Assembly (NCBI GenBank): GCA_041941305.1
Contig: JBGTQJ010000010.1
Coordinates: forward strand, 62,001-126,000
Source of the DNA: JANSWP01 sp041941305
Lineage (GTDB): Bacteria; Bacteroidota; Bacteroidia; Chitinophagales; Saprospiraceae
DNA length: 64,000 bases
Direction: 5' to 3'
The position numbers and the translations under genes are program-made. Each line of letters starts with the position of its first letter. Positions within the stretch are counted from its first letter, which is position 1. Positions 1-10,872 of the stretch are shown piece after piece. The notes under the pieces are model-generated. The model had not been told where the DNA came from, made no database searches, and saw only the letters and a program-made list of their open reading frames with translations.

Positions 1-3
1 TAC

Positions 4-79
4 TTGAGTTGAATGTTTAATGGGTTTATTTGTTTACGAGGGGTGTTTCGCATTTAAACCCATTAAATAAAAAACTCAA
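4..79. other. nested inverted repeat upstream of the first gene
   Basis: Two nested pairs of perfect arms are visible: TTGAGTT (4-10) with AACTCAA (73-79), and TTTAATGGGTTTA (16-28) with TAAACCCATTAAA (55-67). Together they can form one long stem with a 26-base loop. It may end the transcript of a gene left of the window or form a leader hairpin for the surface-protein gene that starts at 127. There is no long U-tract, so a standard terminator is not certain. Confidence 0.6.
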
Positions 80-126
80 TTCAGTAAATTTTATCCCTTT
101 TCCGAGAACATCCCTTAATTAATCGT

Positions 127-3100
127 GTGATGAAAAAAATATTATTTTTCCTGATTTTAGGTTCCACTATATTTTCTATTAGTTCTATCGCTCAACCGAC
201 CTGGAAAATGCCGCAACAACTAGTTCCAGATGTCGGAGAAGAAGTATGTATCCCTGTGAAATTTAGAGATTTTACACACCTTTTTGAAGTAAGTTTTTCT
301 CTCAATTGGGATCCAGGTGTTTTACAATTTTCAAAAATTCAAGGCCTGCATCCTACATTAGTTGCAGATTATGGATTGACAATGGGAGATTTCGATACTT
401 CACCAGGGTTAACAAATAATGGGCAATTAACTTTTCATTGGGATTATGGTCAAGGTGATTGCCAAACAATTGGAGCAACCCTTGATGATGAAGAAACCTT
501 TTTTGAAGTTTGTTTCATTATTGTTGGTATCTATGGTGATTGTAGCCAGGTCCAAATAACAGATGAACCGCTTCAACGATTTGTGACCAGAAATAATACG
601 AATTGTAGTGATATTGGAGAGTTTGTAGAAGATGCAAATGTCTGTACGGAAGTCAACCCACTCAAGTTAATTGCTGGCTCTGGAAATGGAGATAATGGAG
701 AAACAGTTTGTGTGCCAATTAGTGTAGAAGATTTTGATGATATTATAAGTATGCAGTTTTCAATCAATTGGGATCCAAGCTTACTTGATTTTCAGAGTGT
801 TACAACATTAAGCTTACCTAGCTTTCAAGTCAATCCTCATGTTAATACAACGGATACGGGGAATGGAATAATAACGGTGAGTTGGTTTGATCCAAATGAT
901 TCTCACAGTGTACCTGATGGAGAAGTTATTTTATCTCTCTGTTTTGAAATATTAGGGGATTGCGGTGACAAAGCCCCTATTGAAATTACTGAAAATCCCA
1001 CTCCTTTTGAAGCGATTAATGCAACCAGTGCAGCCATTGGAAATGGTAAGGAAATTGGCATTTTTGCTCAGCATGGAGAAGTAGTAGCTAATTGTTTTAC
1101 GCCCGGTGGTGCTGAGATAAATATTCCGAATCAAACAGTAAACCCAGGACAAGACTTTTGCCTGGACATCACTGCTGGTGCCAATATGGATGGATTGGCA
1201 AAAATTCAATTTACACTAGGATGGAATCCAGGCATTATTGAATTTGATTATGTGACAAACGTCTTCGAGGAAAATCAATGCCAACCAAGTCCTTTTAATG
1301 ATCCACTCAAATTGGACTCGGTGAGTCAGGGAATTTTGATTGTCCAATATCTAAACAATTTTCCTGGATGCGAATTAAATCCTGGGGATCTGTTATTCAC
1401 TATTTGCTTTAAAACAATAGGACCTGGTGGTTCAAGTAGCTCAGTGGCAGTTACCAATGAACCAAGACCGATCTGTATAGATGAAACAGGTGGTCAAACT
1501 GAAAACATTGGCTTAAATGCGGATAATGGATTGGTGAGTATCAATCAAATTCAAGGCATAACCGTAAGGGCAGGTTCTGGTCCGATTGAAGAGGATCCTG
1601 GACAAAAAGCTTGTGTAGATTTTATGGTGCAGGATTTTAATGACATCACGAGAATGGATTTCTCAATCGAGTGGGAATCCGGGGTGCTTGAATTTGATGA
1701 GATTACCAATATTACCAATAATCTGGAGAATTTTGATTTATTCAATTTTACAACGACCACTGTTAGCAACGGTGCTCTAGGTGTTGAATGGTTGGACTTT
1801 AATGGAACTGGAGTTTCATTGGATGATGACGAAGTTTTATTCTCCGTATGTTATAATGTGATTGGTGATCCGGATGATTGCAGTGCTATTACCTTTACAG
1901 CTCTGCCAATAGATATCAATATTGAAACAACAAATTCCAATAATACCAATGTAGGATTAAATGGAATTCCTGGACAAGTATGTGTCTTGGATCCTTTTTC
2001 ATTTGAAGTAGAAATTGGAGATGCTTCCGGTACTTTGAATTCAGTTACCTGCGTTGACTTTGCGGTAACTAATTTCAATCAATTGACCAATATGGAGTAT
2101 TCCATCAATTGGGACATTGATGCATTGGAATATGATCATCTGGAAATCACGGGCAATTTGCCAGATTTCACTACTGCAAGTTATGACGATAATATTTTGC
2201 TAACTGAAGATGGCAACTTGATTATTGACTGGGAAACCAATAATGGCATACTAGGTACATCAGTAAATGATGGAACCGTAATTTTTAGTGTTTGCTATAA
2301 GATATTGATGTTGGCACCTAATTGTAGTAATGTCATTATTTCAGCTGCACCTCAGGATATGGTAATAACAACAGCTGTTACAGGACCAGCAAATATTGGA
2401 TTGAAATTTACCCAGGGAGAAATTTGCGCTACTGCAGGTCCTGAAATTGTAGACTTTGTAATTACTCCAGAGGAGTGTCCTGGTGATAACTCAGGAGGAA
2501 TTGATTTGACATTGGTTGGCAATGCCAACAATTTCACTTTTTCCTGGGAAGGACCAGGTGGTGATATGTATAGTACCGAAGATTTAGTAAATGTAGCAGC
2601 AGGAAATTATGATGTAACCATTTGTGCAGTTTCCAATCCAAATTTGTGTTTGGAAGAGACTTATACGGTAATCGTAAATCCAAATGCCCCTGTCGCAGAC
2701 GCAGGTCCGGATGCTTCATTCCCTTGTGGTGATTTTTCAATTGTCCTGGATGGCAGTGGAAGTTCTACCGGACCCAATATTTCCTATTTCTGGGAGGTTT
2801 GTTCAGGGGGAGGTCTGATATTGCCAGGAGAACAAAATGAACAAAATCCTCAAGTTGTAGGCGTTGCCGTTTATTGTTTAACGGTAACGGATACCAATAC
2901 TGGATGTGTCGTGACCGACGAAGTTGAAATGACCCAACCGATTATTCCGGGAGTTACGATTGAAAAAGATCCCCCATCAATAATCAAATGTGAGCCAGAT
3001 ACCTTAACCATTGATGCTACTCAGTCTACTACAGGACCAAGTTTTGTTGTGGAATGGGAAACAATGGATGGTGGTACAATGGTAGACCCTGCTACAACAT

Positions 3101-5802
3101 CTTTGGAGCCTCAAATTATTTCTGCAGGAACCTATATATTATTAATTACCAATACCCAAAGTGGTTGTGTTGAAACAGATACCTTGTTTGTAGTTGAGGA
3201 TAAAGTTCCGCCTTTAGTTGAGGCAGGTGACCCTCAAATGTTGGGTTGCGATGATGTTGATTTGGAATTGTTGGGAGCGGGGTCTTCGGTTGGAAATGAA
3301 TTCATATATGAATGGACAACTGTGGATGGAGAGATTTGTGGGACAATTGATGAAATAAACCTTACAGTTTGTGGTGCTGGAACTTATCAGTTGATGATAA
3401 CCAATACCGACAATGGCTGTACAGCTTTTGATACAGTTGATATTGGAGAAGATTTGGAAAAGCCAGATGCCAATGCTGGGGCACCAAAAACATTGGATTG
3501 TTTAAACACTTCAGTCCTACTGGATGGAACTGGATCAACCGGAGCAGATTTTACCTATTTATGGACGACTTCAGATGGAAGTATAGTCTCTGGAGCTGAT
3601 TCACTGACTCCAACAGTTGACCAGGATGGTACCTATACTTTAATAATTACAGATAATTCCAATGGCTGTGAATCTGAATCAGATGTAGTAGTGGATAAAA
3701 ATGAGGAAACTTTTGATGCTGTGGTTGCGACAGATGCAATATTATTGACTTGTGCAAACCCAACGGATACATTGGATGCTACTGGTACTGTGATTGAACC
3801 AATAACCTTGCTGGAATGGAAAGAAGGTGATGCTAATGGAATACTTATTTCTAATGAAGTAAAACATGAAGTTTCAGCTCCAGGATTATATACGTTGGTA
3901 GTAACCAATACTGAAAGTGGTTGTACATCTTCACAATTGGTTCTTGTTGAAGATGATATGGAATTACCAGATGTTGATGCAGGTTCAGATAAAACCATTG
4001 ATTGTACGAATGATACAGTTACCCTTGATGGTGTGGTGGAAAATACTCCAGGACTTCAAGTTCAATGGTCTGGTCCAGGCCCTGGGTGCTTTGTAACAAG
4101 TGCCAATAATCCAGTTGTGGAAGTATCTTGTCCTGGTATTTATACTTTGACTGTATTCAATACCGAAAATGGTTGCCAAAGTTTTGACGAAGTAGAAGTA
4201 TTTGATATAATCGATTATCCTACTTTTGAAACCGTTGTTGATGGTCAAATTACTTGTAAAGATCAGTGTGTGGATATTTCTGTCATAAATATTTCTGCTG
4301 GTTCTGATTATTCTGTTGAATGGGAAAAAGCAAGTGATCCTGGGGTCTTGGTCGGAGTAACAGAAGTCATTAATGTCTGTGATACGGAAACGTATATTGC
4401 AGCTGTTACAAATTTAGATAATGGCTGTATTACTGAGGAATTGGTTGCCGTTACTGAGGATATTGATATACCAGTCGCAGATGCAGTTAATTCAGGTGAT
4501 GTTACCTGTTCAAATGGTACGTCAATCATTGATGCAAGTGGTTCAACTTTGAATGGAACGACCGTGACCTGGATGGCTGAAGTTGGAAGTGGTGGAGTAG
4601 TGCCTGTTGGTATGGAAAATGAAGTTTCCCTTGATGTAATAGCTGGAACCTACATTGTTACCATTGAATATATTGATAATGGCTGTACAGCAATGGCTAC
4701 CACAATCGTTGGAGAAGACACAACGCAACCAAATGTAAATGCCGGACCAAATATGCCTAAAGACTGTGGTGTAGATATGGTGACCCTGGAAGGAAGTGGA
4801 TCCACTGGCGGAGACTTTACCTACCAATGGTATCAGGGAGTTGGTACAAGCACGCCAATTGGTGGTGCCACCGACCTATCTGTTCAGGTAAGTGATGTAG
4901 GAGATTATACTTTGGTCATTACAGATATTTCAAATGGTTGTACTGCCGAAGATGTTACAAATGTTTTTGCCACTACAGATGGCCCTGCCGCTACAGCAAC
5001 TGTAGATGTTGAACCATGCTCCGATATGGCATTATTAATGGGTAATTTACCAACTGAAGCAACGGGACTATGGACAATTGTTTCAGGTACTGGAGTATTT
5101 GATGACCCAACAAATCCAAATGCATTGATTAGTAATTTAACTGTGGGTACCACTATAGTTGAATGGACTCTTTCACTACCGGGATGCGATAATTATTCTT
5201 CAGCACAAGCGACCATTACGGTAGATGCTTTTGAACCGAATGCTTCACCTGACCAGATATTTGTTGGTAATGAAGATCCTAAAACAGTGACCTTTGATGT
5301 GCTTCAAAATGATATAACGAATGGCAGCGATGTCACCTTCCAGATTGTTAGTCAACCTTCAGAGGGAAGCATTGACAATATTTCTGACGGAGTCATCACC
5401 TTCACTGCCCCGGCTAATTTCTTTGGCGAAATTGATTTTACTTACACAATCTGTAGTATAGAATGTCCTGATCAATGTGACACTACTTTTGTTCGCCTGG
5501 AATACGAAGAACCGGAGGCCATTAATTGTGAATTATTGCCTACTGGTATCACACCAAATAATGATGGTTTGAATGATGCGTTCTTCACTTCTGCTGGTCT
5601 GGATATTCTCTATCCAAACAATAGTTTGATCATATTCAATCGTTGGGGAGATATCGTATATGAAGCAAAGCCTTATGTGAATGATTGGAGAGGTACCAAT
5701 GATTCTGGAAAGGAATTGCCTACTGGTACTTACTACTATATTTTGAGATTGGATGTAGGAGAAAGTCAGATATGTAAAGGAGATATTACGATAATTAAAT
5801 AA
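127..5802 (+). CDS. cohesin-repeat and PKD-like surface protein, T9SS type B sorted
   Basis: Very large exported protein of 1891 residues. A signal peptide (about 1-22, ending SSIAQP) is followed by five cohesin-like domains (about 30-175, 185-325, 335-475, 478-620, 625-775), each with the pattern 'CVPxxxxDFxxxxxxxFSxNWDP..L.F'. Then come about nine PKD/SprB-like repeats of roughly 95 residues ('DAG...DC...LDGSGS'), a cadherin/tandem-95-like segment near 1715-1800 and a C-terminal CHU_C type B sorting domain ('GITPNNDGLNDAF', 'IFNRWGDIVYEA', 'LPTGTYYYILRL'). Such proteins are exported by T9SS and attached to the cell surface. Cohesins are protein-binding modules that pair with dockerins, and the next gene carries a dockerin-like module, so the two products may bind each other (inference). 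A hairpin terminator follows at 5909-5946. Confidence 0.9.
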   Translation: MMKKILFFLILGSTIFSISSIAQPTWKMPQQLVPDVGEEVCIPVKFRDFTHLFEVSFSLNWDPGVLQFSKIQGLHPTLVADYGLTMGDFDTSPGLTNNGQLTFHWDYGQGDCQTIGATLDDEETFFEVCFIIVGIYGDCSQVQITDEPLQRFVTRNNTNCSDIGEFVEDANVCTEVNPLKLIAGSGNGDNGETVCVPISVEDFDDIISMQFSINWDPSLLDFQSVTTLSLPSFQVNPHVNTTDTGNGIITVSWFDPNDSHSVPDGEVILSLCFEILGDCGDKAPIEITENPTPFEAINATSAAIGNGKEIGIFAQHGEVVANCFTPGGAEINIPNQTVNPGQDFCLDITAGANMDGLAKIQFTLGWNPGIIEFDYVTNVFEENQCQPSPFNDPLKLDSVSQGILIVQYLNNFPGCELNPGDLLFTICFKTIGPGGSSSSVAVTNEPRPICIDETGGQTENIGLNADNGLVSINQIQGITVRAGSGPIEEDPGQKACVDFMVQDFNDITRMDFSIEWESGVLEFDEITNITNNLENFDLFNFTTTTVSNGALGVEWLDFNGTGVSLDDDEVLFSVCYNVIGDPDDCSAITFTALPIDINIETTNSNNTNVGLNGIPGQVCVLDPFSFEVEIGDASGTLNSVTCVDFAVTNFNQLTNMEYSINWDIDALEYDHLEITGNLPDFTTASYDDNILLTEDGNLIIDWETNNGILGTSVNDGTVIFSVCYKILMLAPNCSNVIISAAPQDMVITTAVTGPANIGLKFTQGEICATAGPEIVDFVITPEECPGDNSGGIDLTLVGNANNFTFSWEGPGGDMYSTEDLVNVAAGNYDVTICAVSNPNLCLEETYTVIVNPNAPVADAGPDASFPCGDFSIVLDGSGSSTGPNISYFWEVCSGGGLILPGEQNEQNPQVVGVAVYCLTVTDTNTGCVVTDEVEMTQPIIPGVTIEKDPPSIIKCEPDTLTIDATQSTTGPSFVVEWETMDGGTMVDPATTSLEPQIISAGTYILLITNTQSGCVETDTLFVVEDKVPPLVEAGDPQMLGCDDVDLELLGAGSSVGNEFIYEWTTVDGEICGTIDEINLTVCGAGTYQLMITNTDNGCTAFDTVDIGEDLEKPDANAGAPKTLDCLNTSVLLDGTGSTGADFTYLWTTSDGSIVSGADSLTPTVDQDGTYTLIITDNSNGCESESDVVVDKNEETFDAVVATDAILLTCANPTDTLDATGTVIEPITLLEWKEGDANGILISNEVKHEVSAPGLYTLVVTNTESGCTSSQLVLVEDDMELPDVDAGSDKTIDCTNDTVTLDGVVENTPGLQVQWSGPGPGCFVTSANNPVVEVSCPGIYTLTVFNTENGCQSFDEVEVFDIIDYPTFETVVDGQITCKDQCVDISVINISAGSDYSVEWEKASDPGVLVGVTEVINVCDTETYIAAVTNLDNGCITEELVAVTEDIDIPVADAVNSGDVTCSNGTSIIDASGSTLNGTTVTWMAEVGSGGVVPVGMENEVSLDVIAGTYIVTIEYIDNGCTAMATTIVGEDTTQPNVNAGPNMPKDCGVDMVTLEGSGSTGGDFTYQWYQGVGTSTPIGGATDLSVQVSDVGDYTLVITDISNGCTAEDVTNVFATTDGPAATATVDVEPCSDMALLMGNLPTEATGLWTIVSGTGVFDDPTNPNALISNLTVGTTIVEWTLSLPGCDNYSSAQATITVDAFEPNASPDQIFVGNEDPKTVTFDVLQNDITNGSDVTFQIVSQPSEGSIDNISDGVITFTAPANFFGEIDFTYTICSIECPDQCDTTFVRLEYEEPEAINCELLPTGITPNNDGLNDAFFTSAGLDILYPNNSLIIFNRWGDIVYEAKPYVNDWRGTNDSGKELPTGTYYYILRLDVGESQICKGDITIIK

Positions 5803-6211
5803 TGAAATATTAATGATGAAAGATGATCGATAGTTAATGAATATCAAAAATTATCAATTACCATCAATAATAATCATTCATCATTTATCAATTTTCATTC
5901 ACAATAAAAAAAGACCTTGTCGGACAAATTTTCGGCAAGGTCTTTTCTGTGGAAAAAAATCAGTTGCAACAACTCAACTATTTTTTTAACTTAGCGACTG
6001 ATTTTTAATGTTTTATGTTCTTTAAATTGTCTAATAAAAACTTTTTTTAAAGCACTCGCCAAAAACCGGTTGTCCCAAAAGTTGCTAGAAATTAACCATG
6101 TTTTAAGTATTGAATTTCAAAAAATTACCTGTCTTCAAACCGGAAATTTGACGTACATGAAATGAGGGGAAATTATCAATAATTGTCAAAAAGGTATGAT
6201 AGATTGGTTTT
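5803..6211. other. intergenic region with terminator and a second hairpin
   Basis: The 409-base gap holds the terminator at 5909-5946 and a second inverted repeat, AAAAATCAGT (5955-5964) with ACTGATTTTT (5997-6006), whose stem extends inward with one mismatch. No gene and no clear TAnnTTTG promoter box was seen. Confidence 0.55.
5909..5946 (+). terminator. intrinsic terminator after the first surface-protein gene
   Basis: Perfect 11-base arms AAAAGACCTTG (5909-5919) and CAAGGTCTTTT (5936-5946) with A- and T-rich flanks. It lies about 105 bases after the stop codon at 5802. Confidence 0.8.
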
Positions 6212-9200
6212 GTGAAACATTATAATTCCGTGAAAGTAGTCCCAGATTTTGTGAAACAGATGGCTACCATCCTTGTGTTGGTATGTGCTTCCCTGCCCGC
6301 GTTGGCCTTTTCGGAAAATATTTTTCTGGATTCTACCCTTAGCTGTAATGACCTGGTTCATGTTTCTTTCGACGACGAATGTTTGGCTTTGATTACCCCT
6401 GATATGATTCTGGAAGGTGGGGTTGGAAATACCATGGATTATTCCATTGAGATTGAGGATAGTATGGGAGATCCGGTAAGTAACCCAGTGCCAGGTATCT
6501 ATATTGAGGAAACATTGAAAGTTACCATTACACACATAGTTACGAACAATTCCTGTTGGGGTGAAATCATTTTGGAAGACAAAACTGCTCCCGAAATATT
6601 CTGCTTTAATCTCACTATTCCCTGTTTCCAAAGTTTAAATGGAATTCCTAAACCTCCTGCTGATGACAATTGCGATAGCAGCCCTGATGTTAACCTAATC
6701 GAAGAGACTATTGATAATTCTGACCCTTGTAATGGTGTAATCATTACCAGAACTTACATTGCAATTGATGATCAGGGAAATGAATCTCAATCTTGCCAGC
6801 AAATAATAACTACATCACAGCCTCAACTTCCTGATTTTCCAGATGACCGCCTTTGGACTTGTGGTGATTACTTAAATTATAACAATGTCATCGAAGCAAG
6901 CCCATTTACCAATGATTTACCAAGTACCGGTTCTGGAGTACCAGATGTTGCAGTGGGTAATTATTGCCCCTACAATGTTACCCACAGCGATATCACACTG
7001 CCCTCCTGTGGAGAAAGTTTTAAGATAATTCGAACCTGGACGATACTCAATTGGTGCACTAATGAGATATTGACTACAGATATCAATGGAGACGATAACA
7101 TTCAATTAATTGATGTTTTGGATAACCTGGCTCCAAGCATACAATTGGATGCGTTTGCAGTAAGTGCCAATGTCACAGGTGATCATCCACAGGAATGTAC
7201 TTCTGAAGATTTTTTACTGCCAGCAGAGATCTCCGACGAATGCGGTACATGGATTTCAAAAATATTTACACCAGTAGGTGAAGCGATTTATACAAATGGT
7301 ACAGATGGCTCTGATGGAGGTTATATTCCTTCGCCTGGTCTGTCCCTCGGGTTCCATAATATTATATATGAGGCTGTAGATGAATGTGGAAACTTTGACA
7401 GCTTAACTGTCCTAATTGAAGTCGTTGATGACATTGCTCCAATTGTAGTTTGTGATGAACTTACTGAAGTAGCTTTATCTATTGATGGGATTGCTGCAGT
7501 AGATGCAGCGAATTTCGATGATGGAAGTAGTGACAATTGCTGTTTGGATTATTTTGAAGTGCGTAAAATGGAGTCATACTGTGAAAATCCACAGGATACC
7601 CTATTCAATACTTCGGTGACATTTTGTTGCAATGATGTTTCTCAAAGTCCCTTGCAATTGGTTGTAAGAGCCATTGATTGTGCCGGAAATTACAATGATT
7701 GTATGGTGCAGGTGAACGTTGTGGATAAAATAAATCCTGAGCTCATTCATTGCCCACCATCTCAGACGATTGATTGTGATTTTTATAAGGACAGCCTATT
7801 GGTTCCATTGGCAATTAATGATTACACGGTTTTGAACCAGTTTGGAAACCCGATCTTTTTTGATAATTGTCAATTATTATATACTTCACTTGAGGTCACA
7901 GAAAATTTAAACCCCTGTGGTGAGGGTACCCTTACCAGATTTTGGGAAGTTACAGATCCTGGGTTTAATCCAACGGTTCAATGCACACAAGTGATATTTG
8001 TTGAACATGTTTCTGATTGGGTGGTAGAATTCCCCGAAGATGTAACAGTTACTTGTACGGATTCGCTACCTGATTCAGGCACACCTAATCTGTTTTTCAA
8101 TACTTGTGAATTAATCGCTATATCTTTTGAAGATCAACACTTTACGGTGGTTCAGGATGCTTGTTTTAAGGTACAAAGAACCTGGACAGTTGTCAATTGG
8201 TGTGAAGTAGGTCCCAACATTTCAGATGAAGTGGTGGAAAGTTCAGAATTAGAATTACTGCAAGATTGTAATGGAGATGGTAGTTTTAGTCCAAGAGTTT
8301 TCCAGGACGGTTTAAATAGTTCAAATTTTGATTTGAATGCACCTTTAAGGGGGGCTGAACCAGATGGTTACATTACTTATCAGCAAACGATTAAAGTTAT
8401 TGATAATACGGCTCCAGTTATTGACTGCCCTATCGATCTCAAGGTTTGCATTACAGAAAATGATTGTTGGACAACAGTTGAACTGCCGCTACCGGATTTA
8501 TTGGATTGCAGTGATAATTTGACATTGACAGCTTTTGGAGATTTGGGAACTGGTTTAGATCCTTTTGAAGAAGTGCCTCCTGGAAATTATTCTATGACTT
8601 ATTCTGTCATGGACAATTGTGGCAATTCCAATGCTTGTCAATTCAATATTGATGTAGTTGATTGCAAAAAACCTACTCCTTATTGTTTGAATGGTCTCAT
8701 TATTGAATTGGGGCAGAATGGAACTTTTGATCTGTGGGCAATAGATTTGGATGCTGGCAGCTTTGATAATTGTACAGATAATTTGATCTATTCTTTTTCT
8801 GCAGACACCAGCGATCAAATTTATGTTTTAGATTGTTTCAATATTGGAGAAATCATCATAACGCTGTGGATTACTGATGAAACCGGCAATCAGGATTACT
8901 GCGAAACCTTTGTGGTTATCCAGGATAATATGGGCGCTTGTATGGGACCTCCTCTAATTGCAGGAACTGTAGAAACCGAGGAAGGGCAAGGCATTTCTGA
9001 TGTTGAAGTTAAATTAAGTGGAGATAATGCTGAAGATTATTTGACCATTTTTGATGGACATTTTGAATTTGATAGCCTGTCTGAAGGCGGCGATTTTACC
9101 ATAACTCCTTTCAAAGACACCAATTACATAAATGGTGTAACTACTTTTGATTTGGTATTGATAAGCAAGCATATTCTAGGGACAGTAATGCTAAATTCTC

Positions 9201-10153
9201 CTTACAAAATAATTGCAGCAGATGTAAATCAATCCAAATCAGTAACAACGATAGATTTGGTGAAGATCAGGAGATTGATTTTACATATTGACGACAAATT
9301 TGAGGATGTTCCCTCCTGGGGATTTATTGATAAAGATTTTGTTTTCCCCAATCCAGACAACCCATTTCAAACTGATTTTCCTCCAGTTATAGATATTAAT
9401 AATTTGATTGAAAATGAGGAAGAAGCAGATTTTATTGGCTTTAAAATGGGAGATGTGAATTGCAGCGCTAACCCTGAAAACTTTATTAATAATGATGATA
9501 GGGAAGGGGGAACTGATTTTGAAATTAGTGCAAAGGGACTTGAGGTGAATTCTAATGAGGAATTTTCCTTGTCTTTTAATACAAGCCATGATGACATTTC
9601 TGGCTTTCAGTTTACATTAAATTATGATACTGAAAAACTAGACTTTGAAAGTTTTAAAGAATCAATTTTAGGGATTCAAAATATTGGACTCTCCAAAAAG
9701 GAAGCAGGTGCCTTAACTTTTAGTTGGAATGGAGAATTGGATTTAGTTGAAAACACTTTATTCGAATTAAACTTTAAAGCCAAACAAGATTGTAAAATTG
9801 AAGAAGTAATTTCTATTGGTTCCAGGTTTACAAAGGCAGAAGCATACAGTAATACCTTTGAATTGTTGGATGTAGTACTTCAATTTGAATATCCCGAATT
9901 TGAATTGTTTCAAAATCATCCAAACCCCTTCCATGCTCAGACGACAATCGCTTTTAATCTGCCTGAAGGTATTCAGGGAACACTGTCTGTTTGGGATGCT
10001 TCAGGAAAGCAGTTAGTGGTTATCACCAAAGAATTTCATAAAGGATTAAATAAAGAAACTATTTATTTGAACCCGAAGGGATCGGGATTGCTGTTTTATC
10101 AATTGACAACTCCCAAGCATTCCGAAGTTAAAAAAATGGTTTTGATCAATTGA
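6212..10153 (+). CDS. HYR-like, dockerin-like and cohesin-like surface protein, T9SS type A sorted
   Basis: Exported protein of 1313 residues. It starts at a GTG. An ATG at 6260 is an alternative, but the GTG start keeps the lysines expected before the hydrophobic signal segment (about 17-34). Residues about 100-920 are Cys-rich HYR-like repeats ('DECGNFDSLTVLIEVVDD', 'DNCGNSNACQFNIDVVDC'). A carboxypeptidase-regulatory-like stretch follows, then two dockerin-type calcium-loop repeats near 970-1030 ('DTNYINGVTTFDLVLISKH' and 'DVNQSKSVTTIDLVKIRRL'), a cohesin-like domain (about 1110-1225) and a type A T9SS tail starting 'LFQNHPNPFHAQTTIAFNLP'. The dockerin-like module next to a five-cohesin neighbour suggests a surface complex. 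No catalytic domain was recognised. Confidence 0.85.
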   Translation: MKHYNSVKVVPDFVKQMATILVLVCASLPALAFSENIFLDSTLSCNDLVHVSFDDECLALITPDMILEGGVGNTMDYSIEIEDSMGDPVSNPVPGIYIEETLKVTITHIVTNNSCWGEIILEDKTAPEIFCFNLTIPCFQSLNGIPKPPADDNCDSSPDVNLIEETIDNSDPCNGVIITRTYIAIDDQGNESQSCQQIITTSQPQLPDFPDDRLWTCGDYLNYNNVIEASPFTNDLPSTGSGVPDVAVGNYCPYNVTHSDITLPSCGESFKIIRTWTILNWCTNEILTTDINGDDNIQLIDVLDNLAPSIQLDAFAVSANVTGDHPQECTSEDFLLPAEISDECGTWISKIFTPVGEAIYTNGTDGSDGGYIPSPGLSLGFHNIIYEAVDECGNFDSLTVLIEVVDDIAPIVVCDELTEVALSIDGIAAVDAANFDDGSSDNCCLDYFEVRKMESYCENPQDTLFNTSVTFCCNDVSQSPLQLVVRAIDCAGNYNDCMVQVNVVDKINPELIHCPPSQTIDCDFYKDSLLVPLAINDYTVLNQFGNPIFFDNCQLLYTSLEVTENLNPCGEGTLTRFWEVTDPGFNPTVQCTQVIFVEHVSDWVVEFPEDVTVTCTDSLPDSGTPNLFFNTCELIAISFEDQHFTVVQDACFKVQRTWTVVNWCEVGPNISDEVVESSELELLQDCNGDGSFSPRVFQDGLNSSNFDLNAPLRGAEPDGYITYQQTIKVIDNTAPVIDCPIDLKVCITENDCWTTVELPLPDLLDCSDNLTLTAFGDLGTGLDPFEEVPPGNYSMTYSVMDNCGNSNACQFNIDVVDCKKPTPYCLNGLIIELGQNGTFDLWAIDLDAGSFDNCTDNLIYSFSADTSDQIYVLDCFNIGEIIITLWITDETGNQDYCETFVVIQDNMGACMGPPLIAGTVETEEGQGISDVEVKLSGDNAEDYLTIFDGHFEFDSLSEGGDFTITPFKDTNYINGVTTFDLVLISKHILGTVMLNSPYKIIAADVNQSKSVTTIDLVKIRRLILHIDDKFEDVPSWGFIDKDFVFPNPDNPFQTDFPPVIDINNLIENEEEADFIGFKMGDVNCSANPENFINNDDREGGTDFEISAKGLEVNSNEEFSLSFNTSHDDISGFQFTLNYDTEKLDFESFKESILGIQNIGLSKKEAGALTFSWNGELDLVENTLFELNFKAKQDCKIEEVISIGSRFTKAEAYSNTFELLDVVLQFEYPEFELFQNHPNPFHAQTTIAFNLPEGIQGTLSVWDASGKQLVVITKEFHKGLNKETIYLNPKGSGLLFYQLTTPKHSEVKKMVLIN

Positions 10154-10341
10154 AATGTTTAATTCACTGAAAGCCAATATTCTTACATCTTAAAATAATA
10201 AATCTTCATTTTACCTTACCACTAAGCCAAAGATTAACCGTAAATTTCCCGTCCATCAAGTACCATGAAAATTTGGAAGACCACCAGCCGATTGTCGCAA
10301 GCGTCAATCGTTCACAGTCTACCATTGAAAAACCATTTGCT

Positions 10342-10872
10342 ATGAGTAACACATTAGTTCTTACCTCAGAAAAGAAAACGATGTTTTCGACACAAGGAAA
10401 CGCCGGAGGTGGACAATTGGAAATTGATACCCAGGGCTTGTTTCTGTCTGTTGTTGGAGATTCTTTTGTAAATGTTGAGAATTCCGATGAATTTCAGGAT
10501 TCAATTGATGATTTATTGACAAAAGAAAGAAGAATAGCAGAATATGACATTTCCGATTCCACCAAACGGCATATTATCAATTTGATTTATAATTCCAGCA
10601 ATCGTTCAGTTGCAATAATAGGCATAACGGACATCGATATCAGCATGACAGATCAGCAAGATACGCGTCCAATTGAAGGAATAAAGACCAAGGGCATTGG
10701 GGTAAAATTAATGAAGACTCAAGTTGATAAAATTTCCTTTATATCTAATAAGACCATTTATGCCAGGGAGGAAAGAGAAAAGCTAACCACTGCTCAAAGA
10801 AGAGAGTTAAAAACCAACCGGAAAACCAGAAAAATAATGCGATTTTACTTGTTGGACAGAAATGATGGTTAG
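10342..10872 (+). CDS. hypothetical protein
   Basis: Unrecognised soluble protein of 176 residues from the ATG at 10342. The frame stays open upstream to a TTG at 10273, but the ATG is the more natural start. It has no signal peptide or membrane segment. The N-terminal half is mixed alpha/beta ('GNAGGGQLEIDTQGLFLSVV') and the C-terminus is strongly basic ('QRRELKTNRKTRKIMRFYLL'), which could contact nucleic acid, though that is a guess. Its stop codon overlaps by four bases (TTAG) the stop of the convergent gene that follows. Confidence 0.6.
   Translation: MSNTLVLTSEKKTMFSTQGNAGGGQLEIDTQGLFLSVVGDSFVNVENSDEFQDSIDDLLTKERRIAEYDISDSTKRHIINLIYNSSNRSVAIIGITDIDISMTDQQDTRPIEGIKTKGIGVKLMKTQVDKISFISNKTIYAREEREKLTTAQRRELKTNRKTRKIMRFYLLDRNDG

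Noticed and set aside
3633..3998. Long antisense frames inside the repeat-rich giant genes
   Set aside because: Repeated Ser/Thr/Val-rich codons leave the opposite strand open by chance. The same pattern recurs under every giant gene.
10273..10341. Upstream TTG start for the hypothetical protein at 10342
   Set aside because: The ATG at 10342 is more natural, and the extra 23 residues show no conserved feature.
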